Positions 14,137-19,845 of a stretch of 27,263 bases of DNA are shown here, piece after piece. Position 1 is the stretch's first letter; each line of letters begins with the position of its first letter. Source of the stretch: a virus; the IMG/VR virus record IMGVR_UViG_3300034071_001522, positions 1 through 27,263 of that record; one strand, written 5' to 3'. The position numbers were made by a program, and so were the translations under genes. Under the pieces are notes generated by a model. That model searched no databases, had not been told where the DNA came from, and saw only the letters and a list, made by a program, of their open reading frames with translations.

Positions 14137-15467
14137 ATTCCTGAATCCTGATATCCGCCGTGGGTTCTGTCAACGTATGCTTGATAATGTCTTGGTCCAT
14201 CGCCCCTATACTCGCCAAATCCTCCTGATGATGGTCTTTGAACTGGTGTCTGTGAAATAGGAGCAGCTTCAACAGGAGCAACTTGCGTTTTAGTAGTTTT
14301 TCTTTTTGCTGATATTATTTTTGCTGCTGTTGATATAGGAGAATTAGATTGTTCTGTAGGTTGACCTGCAATTTTTTTATTTACTTTCAAACTTTCAAAT
14401 TTAGCATTTGCCTGTGTTGATGACCATGGACCATGTGTTGATCTATGTTCCACAGAAAGAAGATGTCTACCTAAATGATCGTATACATGCATTCTCGATC
14501 CTCTTACTTCAGAATGAAACGATTTTGCATTTCTCAAAGCAACAACATTTGGATGTTCGTCAATTGGAACAGATTTACCGCCCTTTTCACCAACAACATA
14601 ATGATAACTTGCGTCAGGAGAGGCTTTCATAAAATGACTAAGATGTTCTCTTTGTTGTGCTAAAGTTGCACCGTCAAATGCTTCTTTATGATGTGCGAGA
14701 ACTGCTTGTCTTGTAGTTTGATACGTTTGATTTATTCTATCATAAAGGGCTTTCTTTTCTGGGTCAACATCTTGTGGTTTATTTCTTTTATCTACACTTC
14801 TTCTTAGGTCAGAAAGTTGAGATATTGTTCTATCACCAATGCCTGAAACTTTTCTGCCAGCTTTCCAAATCTCATCGAATTTAGTTGGTATATGTTTTTC
14901 TGGATCTTCTTTGCCCAGCTTATCAATTGCTCCAGTTCCGTTATTACTTGCAGTTCCTGGAGTAAGTTTCAATGACGCAAAATGTAAGTCTTTATTTGGC
15001 CCCTGACCATGAGAGTGTGGTTGATCCAATCTAACTCCAATATCTGGCGGATTTTTTGCCTGACTTACTTTTCTTCCTATGAGTTTATCAATGCCTCTAT
15101 TAGTATGATGAACTTCAATAATATTTTCTGGGTTTATACCTTCGGCTGCAAGAGATTTTAAATAAGCATTAGCAGAATTTTTCGCCCCTTCTCTTACCTT
15201 CTGTTGTTTTTCCGGAGATAATTTAGCCATAGCTGTTTCATGGGACGCTTGAATAGCATTTATTCTTTTAATATTTTCAGCATGTTCAGGATTATTTGGA
15301 TCCATTCTTTGCGCCGAAGCAGAATTATTATGAACATGAAGGGCGGTCAATGTTTCATAAGCCATTCCCAAAGCATCATTTTTGCCGTTCGCATCGTCAT
15401 ATTCGTCGTCTGCATCTTTTTTTGATTTTTTACTTGCTTCTGTCAAAAATGCTGAAAATTGTAACAT
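14133..15467 (-). CDS. PD-(D/E)XK nuclease-like head-cargo candidate
   Basis: I start at the ATG giving MLQFSAFLTEASKK because GGAG lies seven bases upstream; an in-frame TTG twelve bases earlier is less likely. Length 444 aa. The N-terminus fits F-x-x-F-L-x-E. The nuclease-like core is GMAYETL (E38), NPPDIGV (D142) and HFASLKL (S165-x-K167) followed by GTASNNGTGAIDKLG; D...(S)xK with a following small-residue loop is the pattern of several phage PD-(D/E)XK families with Ser or Thr replacing the middle acid. The C-terminal half is His-rich (SVEHRSTHGPWSS) and ends basic. It is the first gene behind the late promoter at 15499. Nuclease function is inferred. Confidence 0.7.
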   Translation of the reverse strand: MLQFSAFLTEASKKSKKDADDEYDDANGKNDALGMAYETLTALHVHNNSASAQRMDPNNPEHAENIKRINAIQASHETAMAKLSPEKQQKVREGAKNSANAYLKSLAAEGINPENIIEVHHTNRGIDKLIGRKVSQAKNPPDIGVRLDQPHSHGQGPNKDLHFASLKLTPGTASNNGTGAIDKLGKEDPEKHIPTKFDEIWKAGRKVSGIGDRTISQLSDLRRSVDKRNKPQDVDPEKKALYDRINQTYQTTRQAVLAHHKEAFDGATLAQQREHLSHFMKASPDASYHYVVGEKGGKSVPIDEHPNVVALRNAKSFHSEVRGSRMHVYDHLGRHLLSVEHRSTHGPWSSTQANAKFESLKVNKKIAGQPTEQSNSPISTAAKIISAKRKTTKTQVAPVEAAPISQTPVQRPSSGGFGEYRGDGPRHYQAYVDRTHGGYQDSGI

Positions 15468-15498
15468 AGAGAGCTCCAAAAATTAAGATATTTTATCA

Positions 15499-15506
15499 TA
15501 TTTATA
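15499..15506 (-). promoter_or_regulatory. T4-type late promoter of the head-cargo/virion block
   Basis: An exact TATAAATA on the minus strand lies 31 bases before the ATG at 15467 and directly after the tandem terminators. It marks the switch from replication genes to virion genes. Confidence 0.8.
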
Positions 15507-15511
15507 ATACG

Positions 15512-15540
15512 AAAAAGGGCAAGCCTTTTCAGACTCGCCC
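15512..15540 (-). terminator. Second of two tandem intrinsic terminators
   Basis: On the minus strand a 9-bp stem with two G-T pairs (15532-15540 with 15517-15525) around a six-base loop is followed by five T. It lies between the first terminator and the late promoter, insulating the virion block from early read-through. Confidence 0.7.
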
Positions 15541-15554
15541 CGAGAAATACCTAC

Positions 15555-15582
15555 AAAAAAGAGGGTAGGCGAACCTACCCTC
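15555..15582 (-). terminator. Strong intrinsic terminator with TTCG tetraloop
   Basis: GAGGGTAGG (15574-15582, minus sense) pairs perfectly with CCTACCCTC (15561-15569) around TTCG, then six T (15555-15560). This is a textbook rho-independent terminator for the helicase operon. Confidence 0.92.
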
Positions 15583-15687
15583 CGAATTTCTTCTAGCGCA
15601 ATATGTGTCGGGTGGAACCCCACCATTTACTCCCGACTATTCCGTGGCCCTTCTATTGTGGCTCGTGCCGCTGATGCTCAAGGCATC
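15583..15687 (-). ncRNA. Structured GC-rich intergenic RNA candidate
   Basis: This gene-free stretch is clearly richer in G+C than its surroundings and holds nested inverted repeats: GATGC/GCATC (15673-15687), GTCGGG/CCCGAC (15608-15613 with 15631-15636) enclosing GGTGG/CCACC, and GGC/GCC near 15660-15669. It ends at the strong terminator at 15555-15582. A late-like ACTAAATA at 15708-15715 could start a short transcript. It may equally be the folded 3' tail of the helicase operon message. I could not fit it to a tRNA: no proper T-loop and anticodon arm together. Confidence 0.35.
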
Positions 15688-15879
15688 CTACATATTTTTG
15701 CTACTTTTATTTAGTATAAATGATGGTGTAAAACCAGAAAAACCTCCGCCAAGATTCAAAAATTTCATATATTTTTTGGCTTCATTCTGATCTGTAAAGC
15801 TCTTGATCTGATACCCTGTCAATCTTTCCTCAACAACGTAAGAATTTTCAACCTTCACAACCTTATAATCAAGCGCCAT
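15688..15879 (-). CDS. Conserved small phage protein, 63 aa
   Basis: The product reads DYKVVKVENSYVVEERLTGYQIKSF, then AKKYMKFLNLGGGFSGFTPSFIL. The alternating N-terminus suggests a three-stranded sheet, followed by a helix and a 'FLN.GGGF.G.TP.F' ending that I know from many small T4-like phage proteins of unknown function. AAGGAG lies seven bases before the ATG, and the gene overlaps the Bfd-like stop by 11 bases. It is the last gene before the tandem terminators. Confidence 0.8.
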   Translation of the reverse strand: MALDYKVVKVENSYVVEERLTGYQIKSFTDQNEAKKYMKFLNLGGGFSGFTPSFILNKSSKNM

Positions 15880-16054
15880 CAGTCATCTCCTTAATACATC
15901 TACGGATTTCGTTGGTAATCAGATCTTTACAATAAGCACATTCTGGCGTCCAGGCAAGCATATTTAACACCTGCTGTTCGTTTGGCTCTGTAACATAATT
16001 CAGGACAGCCTTAATGTCAGCAGTGTCAATATAGTTACAAGAACAAACTATCAA
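15869..16054 (-). CDS. Bfd-like [2Fe-2S] ferredoxin (bacterioferritin-associated type)
   Basis: Bfd delivers electrons to bacterioferritin so that stored iron is released as Fe(II). Here 61 aa carry C4-x-C6, then 32 residues, then C39-x2-C42, the C-x-C...C-x-x-C ligand set of the BFD [2Fe-2S] fold (31 residues between in E. coli Bfd, from memory); length also fits. The start is TTG: a stop codon lies directly upstream in frame, a G-rich site sits six bases before, and the protein then begins MIVCSC just as family members do. It sits between helicase-operon genes. With the phage Dps it could mobilise iron; a redox or regulatory role is the alternative. Confidence 0.85.
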   Translation of the reverse strand: MIVCSCNYIDTADIKAVLNYVTEPNEQQVLNMLAWTPECAYCKDLITNEIRRCIKEMTDGA

Positions 16055-16258
16055 TTATTCCCCCTGTGATTGTGAAACTGCACGATGATAATATCTTTCA
16101 AATATTTCAAGACGATCTTTCTCAGAATAGGCATCAGGTATTGGGTAGCCCTTTACCTTCTGCCATACATGTTCTGCCATTTCTAATGTAACTTCTTTGT
16201 CACTTAAAGCCGTCGAACTTACTTCGGTCGAACTTTGATTTTGGTCTTCCTCGTTCAT
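16055..16258 (-). CDS. Hypothetical 67-aa protein overlapping the helicase 3' end
   Basis: The frame starts inside the gp41 gene, 59 bases before its stop, at an ATG preceded by a perfect GGAGG site. That site and the ATG decide the start over the internal Met27, which has no good site. The first 20 residues are Ser/Glu/Gln-rich; the rest, AEHVWQKVKGYPIPDAYSEKDRLEIFERYYHRA, looks like a folded helical domain. No family recognised. It is followed directly by the TTG start of the Bfd-like gene. The extra N-terminal residues are read from helicase codons in another frame. Confidence 0.75.
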   Translation of the reverse strand: MNEEDQNQSSTEVSSTALSDKEVTLEMAEHVWQKVKGYPIPDAYSEKDRLEIFERYYHRAVSQSQGE

Positions 16259-17606
16259 TTTCTTCCTCCATGAACTTGCCCTTATCCATCACTGGGCGAT
16301 CATCAACCAATCCATCTTGACCAGATTGTTCCACATCGTATAGTCGCATTTTGCTGCGATCAATGCCAAGCACAAACCTACGATTACTCCCAGGGTCATT
16401 GTAACGATTTTTGAGCTGTTTAACCATGATCTGGTTGAGACTTTCAAGTTCTTCGGAACTGATGAGTGCAAACATAAAATCAGCTGTGGCTGGTAGTCCA
16501 AAGGATTCCGATGTATCTTCCAGTCCCACGTCTGAGTTCGAATAGCCTCCTCGAGTTGTTTGAGTTGCCGAGACGATAGGGACGTTGTACTCAACTGCCA
16601 ACCCTCGTAACTCTTCTGCGATTGCTTTGATAAGGGTATAAGAATTGACGTTGGCTCCATGCTTAATCCTCGATGATAAACAAATATTCAGATAATCAAT
16701 ATAGATAATATCTGGTTCAAAGTTCTTCTTAATACGTAATTCGTTAAGAAGATGACGGAAGTTAGCAGAACCTGCACAAGCAGTTGGATACTCTTTTACA
16801 ATTAACTTACCAGTGAACTTTTCTTTTAGTCTGTTAATCTTAGTATCATATGACTGCTTGGGCAATAGTTCCAATTCATCAACGGCAGTGTCTAGAAGAT
16901 TTGCGTCGATACGTTCAGCGATGCGTTCTTCTGCCATTTCGAGCGTGATGTACAGGACGTTAAGCCCTTTGGCAAGGTTTGCTGCTGCGCAATGACACAT
17001 GAAGAGGGACTTACCAACGCCAGTACCGGCAAGGGCGATGTTGAGAGTTTTGTTAGGGAGACCGCCGTTTGTAATTGTGTTGAAGTAGTCAAGATCGAAA
17101 GGAACTCTCTTCTCTTTACGATGGTAGAATTCGTATCTCTCATCACTGTCAGCCAAAAAATCATGACCAATGTGGGTATCAAAAGAGACGCCGAGAGCGT
17201 CAGTAAGAATTGACGGTATACTGCCTTTGGAGATAGATCCATTTTTTTCATCCATTATTTGTATGGACCGCATGATCGCCAGATACAATGCCTTATCTTG
17301 GCAAAACTTCTCTGTTTGATCTAGTAGCCAGTCCAGTTTTGTATTAGAATCATGTTCAAGACTCGAGACAATTTCTTTAGCAATCTTGAACGTTTGTTCG
17401 TTTAGACCTTCTTTATTAGACAGGTCAATGGCTAACGCCTCAATAGAAGGAAATGAATTATACTTCTTTACATAATCATCAATTAGGTCAAATACGACCT
17501 TTTCGTTATAATCCTGAAAATAATCTGGCTTCAGGAATGGTATTACTTTACGACCGTAGTCATCATTGAACAATAAATTAGATAGAATTGTTCTTTCAAT
17601 ACTCAT
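16200..17606 (-). CDS. 41: Replicative DNA helicase, T4 gp41 / DnaB family
   Basis: A hexameric 5'-3' helicase that unwinds the fork and works with the gp61 primase. At 468 aa it matches T4 gp41. The N-terminal domain (about 1-150) starts MSIERTILSNLLFND; the RecA-like motor has Walker A AGTGVGKS (193-200), ITLEMAEERIAER, and Walker B DIIYIDYLNIC (about 299-309), then SATQTTRGGYS and QLKNRYNDPGSNRRF (motif 4 with the finger Arg region). The C-terminus is basic and polar (GRPKSKFDRSKFDGFK). A G-rich site lies unusually far (about 12 bases) before the ATG. It is read from the early promoter at 17803-17831. Confidence 0.95.
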   Translation of the reverse strand: MSIERTILSNLLFNDDYGRKVIPFLKPDYFQDYNEKVVFDLIDDYVKKYNSFPSIEALAIDLSNKEGLNEQTFKIAKEIVSSLEHDSNTKLDWLLDQTEKFCQDKALYLAIMRSIQIMDEKNGSISKGSIPSILTDALGVSFDTHIGHDFLADSDERYEFYHRKEKRVPFDLDYFNTITNGGLPNKTLNIALAGTGVGKSLFMCHCAAANLAKGLNVLYITLEMAEERIAERIDANLLDTAVDELELLPKQSYDTKINRLKEKFTGKLIVKEYPTACAGSANFRHLLNELRIKKNFEPDIIYIDYLNICLSSRIKHGANVNSYTLIKAIAEELRGLAVEYNVPIVSATQTTRGGYSNSDVGLEDTSESFGLPATADFMFALISSEELESLNQIMVKQLKNRYNDPGSNRRFVLGIDRSKMRLYDVEQSGQDGLVDDRPVMDKGKFMEEENERGRPKSKFDRSKFDGFK

Positions 17607-17615
17607 GAATATTTA

Positions 17616-17786
17616 TTACTCCCCTTCTGCCTCGTCATCATCACACTGTCCCAGAAACAGCTTTCTTGCGTAATAGTATCCATCCCAGTTGTCTACGCCA
17701 GCAGCATCTAGACAATCAAGAAAATCAGCAGCCCTTCTTAGACCTTCATATTCAGATTTTGCGATAGTTACAGTTTCTTCACTCAT
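17616..17786 (-). CDS. Hypothetical 56-aa acidic protein before the helicase
   Basis: The ATG chosen gives MSEETVTIAKSEYEGLRRAA and has a perfect AGGAGG site; an upstream in-frame start lacks one. Features: a heptad-like helix with SEYEGLRRAADFLDCL, a segment AAGVDNWDGYYYARKL, and an acidic tail DDDEAEGE. Similar short proteins occur widely in phages without known function. It is the first gene of the helicase operon, about 20 bases after the -10 box. Confidence 0.75.
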   Translation of the reverse strand: MSEETVTIAKSEYEGLRRAADFLDCLDAAGVDNWDGYYYARKLFLGQCDDDEAEGE

Positions 17787-17802
17787 TGATTTCCTCCTGA
17801 TC

Positions 17803-17831
17803 ATCATAAACTAAACAAAACATCAAGTCAA
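17803..17831 (-). promoter_or_regulatory. Early promoter of the helicase operon
   Basis: TTGACTT with the -35 hexamer at 17826-17831, a 17-base spacer and TATGAT (17803-17808) on the minus strand. The last base of the -35 hexamer is shared with the first base of the plus-strand late-like box of the HNH gene. Confidence 0.75.
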
Positions 17832-17838
17832 CTAAATA
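17831..17838 (+). promoter_or_regulatory. Late-like promoter box of the HNH gene
   Basis: ACTAAATA matches six of eight bases of TATAAATA and stands five bases before the leader hairpin, where the GIY-YIG gene has an exact late box four bases before its hairpin. Position rather than sequence supports this call. Confidence 0.45.
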
Positions 17839-17843
17839 TTATT

Positions 17844-17874
17844 GCCCATCACGATGCTACCAACATCCATGGGC
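17844..17874 (+). promoter_or_regulatory. Two-stem leader hairpin of the HNH gene
   Basis: Outer stem GCCCAT (17844-17849) pairs with ATGGGC (17869-17874). Inside, a CAC/C internal loop precedes GATG (17853-17856) paired with CATC (17864-17867) around seven bases. It has the same layout as the leader at 668-697 with other stem bases. TCTA follows, as there. Confidence 0.7.
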
Positions 17875-17898
17875 TCTATACCTAATCGGAGGCACAGC

Positions 17899-18501
17899 AT
17901 GGATATTTATCGTAAAATTTGGATCAAACATAATGGTCCTATCCCAAAAGACATCGACGGCAGAACATTCGAAGTCCATCATTTGGACGGCAATCGCAAA
18001 AATAATGACATCTCAAATCTAGTTTGTGTATCTATTCAAGAACACTACGATATACATTTGTCACAAGGAGATTATGCTGCTTGTATTCTCATTGCTAAGA
18101 GAATAAACACTTCACCACAACTGCTATCAGAGTTAGCAACAAAAAACAATCTAGAAAGATCTAAACGACCAGGTTTTGTTAGTGTGTTTGCCAAAAGACC
18201 AGACGGTTCTTCTGTTGCTTCTGACCAGGCATCGAATCCTGAATGGAATAGTCCATTCTCTAAAAGACCAGACGGTTCTTCTGTTGCTTCTGATCTAGTA
18301 TCAAAAGGAAAACATCACTTACTCAAAAGAAATGATGGTTCTTCATTGACAAAAGACAGAGTAACAAACGGAACTAATCCATTTTTAAAACAGTTTAGGA
18401 AAACTGTCGTCTGTCCTCATTGCGGAAAAACAGGTGACAATAGCATCATGAAAAGATGGCACTTCGACAAATGTCGTTACAAAGATTCTTCGTCTTCGTA
18501 G
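17899..18501 (+). CDS. HNH homing endonuclease with repeated DNA-binding motifs and zinc finger
   Basis: The start is the ATG giving MDIYRKIWIKHNGPIP, with CGGAGG before it; an upstream ATG has no site and would cut through the leader hairpin. Length 200 aa. The HNH nuclease core is FEVHHLDGNRKNNDISNLVCVSIQEHYDIH (about 24-53; His27/His28, Asn40, His49/His53). Then come three units of KRPDGSSVASD type (two nearly identical in DNA), probably DNA-contacting, and a C-terminal finger CPHCGK...HFDKC. It lies antisense between the helicase operon promoter and UvsX, overlapping the uvsX 3' end by 25 bases. Confidence 0.9.
   Translation: MDIYRKIWIKHNGPIPKDIDGRTFEVHHLDGNRKNNDISNLVCVSIQEHYDIHLSQGDYAACILIAKRINTSPQLLSELATKNNLERSKRPGFVSVFAKRPDGSSVASDQASNPEWNSPFSKRPDGSSVASDLVSKGKHHLLKRNDGSSLTKDRVTNGTNPFLKQFRKTVVCPHCGKTGDNSIMKRWHFDKCRYKDSSSS
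18193..18293 (+). repeat. 32-bp exact direct repeat inside the HNH gene
   Basis: The same 32 bases (starting AAAAGACCAGACGGTTCTTC) occur at 18193-18224 and 18262-18293, 69 bases or 23 codons apart in frame. They encode the KRPDGSSVASD unit; a third copy around 18324-18360 has diverged. The identity at DNA level suggests a recent duplication of the target-recognition unit. Confidence 0.9.
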
Positions 18502-19526
18502 ACGAGGGATCCTTCAGTGTCAAGTGAATACTTGCGTTTAATGAATGCAGCGAAGTCAGTCTCTTGGAACATTGTCATCCAAAATTCCTTACTGTCCACG
18601 ATATCACCTGCTCGGAAGTTCTTTCCATCCACTTCCCCAGTTGCACGATCCACCTTGGCATACCAGCCCACTTTTGGTTTAGCCACATAACCGCCTTCGA
18701 GGGCAATATCGAGCAAACCGCTCCAACGATTAATGCCGCCCTCATAATTAACAGTAATTGGAATTTTAGACTTTTCACGTACGTAACGAGACTTCTCCAC
18801 GTTGATAACAAAGTGGTAACCTGCAATTTCAGTGCCATCTTTATCCTGCTGTCTACCTAGAATCCAGATATTGTCTGCGCCGTAATAAGCACCAGTTCCA
18901 CCACCAACAACTGCCTTGGGGAACATACCAATTTCCATGTAAGTATGATTAACTGCTACGAGAGGAATATCCTTCAACGTAAGGTGCGGAGTAATCATAC
19001 GGAACAATGACTTCAGCTGCTTAGCACGAGACATATCCGCAACAGACTTTTCATTCATCGCATCTTCAACTTCTTTCTTAGAAGCAAGATTACCGATAGA
19101 ATCAATAATGATTAGAACCTGATCGTCACGAGTAATTTCCTTCAACTGCTTCATGAGATCAAACTTCAGTTCTTCAACGTCAGTAATTGGCGTATGAACA
19201 ACAGAGTCAAGAGGAATCTTAAACTTATTAAAGTATGACTGCGGGGTGCCAAACTCGGAATCGTAGAATAGAATAACTCCATCCGGATACTTCTTCAAAT
19301 AGGCAGAAGCCAATAGCAAAGCAAATCCAGTCTTGAAGTGCTTCGATGGACCAGCCAACATTGTGAGTCCAGGAGTAATACCACCATCAATAGAGCCAGC
19401 GAGTGCTACGTTAATCATAGGCACCGAAGTCTGGATCATATCCTTCTTGGTATAAATCTTAGAGTCAGTTAATGTAGATGTATAATCTATAGTGCTATTC
19501 TTAATCAAACGCTCTTTCAGTGACAT
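18477..19526 (-). CDS. uvsX: RecA-like recombinase UvsX
   Basis: Strand-exchange ATPase that drives T4-type recombination-dependent replication and repair. I start at MSLKERLIKNS, with GGAG six bases upstream, rather than at the earlier in-frame start. Length 349 aa, somewhat below T4 UvsX. Walker A reads AGPSKHFKTG (58-67), the UvsX form; Walker B LIIIDSIGNLASKKEVED (about 137-154) and VAVNHTYMEIGMFPKAVVGGG (about 190-210) cover the DNA-binding loop region. The C-terminus is acidic (EGSLVYEDEESL). It has its own early promoter (19554-19582). Its last 25 bases are shared, antisense, with the HNH gene. Confidence 0.95.
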   Translation of the reverse strand: MSLKERLIKNSTIDYTSTLTDSKIYTKKDMIQTSVPMINVALAGSIDGGITPGLTMLAGPSKHFKTGFALLLASAYLKKYPDGVILFYDSEFGTPQSYFNKFKIPLDSVVHTPITDVEELKFDLMKQLKEITRDDQVLIIIDSIGNLASKKEVEDAMNEKSVADMSRAKQLKSLFRMITPHLTLKDIPLVAVNHTYMEIGMFPKAVVGGGTGAYYGADNIWILGRQQDKDGTEIAGYHFVINVEKSRYVREKSKIPITVNYEGGINRWSGLLDIALEGGYVAKPKVGWYAKVDRATGEVDGKNFRAGDIVDSKEFWMTMFQETDFAAFIKRKYSLDTEGSLVYEDEESL

Positions 19527-19553
19527 GTATCTCTCCGTATATATCATATCATT

Positions 19554-19582
19554 AGTATACTATGTATTTTTGTATAAGTCAA
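19554..19582 (-). promoter_or_regulatory. Early promoter of uvsX
   Basis: TTGACTT with -35 at 19577-19582, 17-base spacer and TATACT (19554-19559) on the minus strand, about 28 bases before the uvsX ATG. The -35 hexamer overlaps the stop codon of the 88-aa gene. Confidence 0.75.
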
Positions 19583-19845
19583 CTCTTAATATATGCATCC
19601 ATCTTTTTTATAAATGCATCAATGTTTTTTACTCGATCAGCCCCAGCCCATTTAATAATATCTTTGTCAGGATTCTTTTTTAGATTTAATAGAAGTGGCA
19701 TAATCATCTTACGTAGACCCTCTAGTTTTACTTGAGTGTTTCCTAGCTGATCTTGTAATTCTAATTCTCCTGCCTTCAGTTCATCTTCAGAAGTAAACCC
19801 GAAGTCAAATTCGAAGTCAAAATCGTTTTCTGGTGTATCGGTCAT
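19579..19845 (-). CDS. Small acidic protein coupled to DNA polymerase, 88 aa
   Basis: The start is MTDTPENDFDFEFDFGFT, overlapping the polymerase stop as ATGA with AGAGGA upstream. The first 25 residues are strikingly Asp/Glu/Phe-rich; then comes a helix (LELQDQLGNTQVKLEGLRKMI) and a closing MPLLLNLKKNPDKDIIKWAGADRVKNIDAF. I recognise this 'FDFGF ... I.PLL.NL..NP.K.YI.WP.R...I..F' arrangement from genes next to gp43 in other T4-like phages. Its role is unknown; the acidic, aromatic N-terminus could mimic DNA or bind a replication partner. Confidence 0.8.
   Translation of the reverse strand: MTDTPENDFDFEFDFGFTSEDELKAGELELQDQLGNTQVKLEGLRKMIMPLLLNLKKNPDKDIIKWAGADRVKNIDAFIKKMDAYIKS

Noticed and set aside
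15467-15479. TTG start for the nuclease-like gene four codons upstream
   Set aside because: The GGAG site falls within that extension and is ideally placed for the ATG at 15467. The ATG also puts the capsid-targeting-like segment at the very N-terminus as in its neighbours.
15583-15687. tRNA gene in the structured gap
   Set aside because: GGTTCCACC resembles part of a T-arm, but neither strand gives a 7-bp acceptor stem with anticodon arm at the right distance.
15715-15722. Plus-strand TATAAATG resembling a late promoter
   Set aside because: It is antisense inside the 63-aa gene and no plus-strand frame with a ribosome site follows.
18193-18293. The 32-bp direct repeat as attachment or recombination site
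   Set aside because: Both copies are inside one gene, in frame, and encode a repeated protein unit. There is no integrase and the phage looks strictly lytic.
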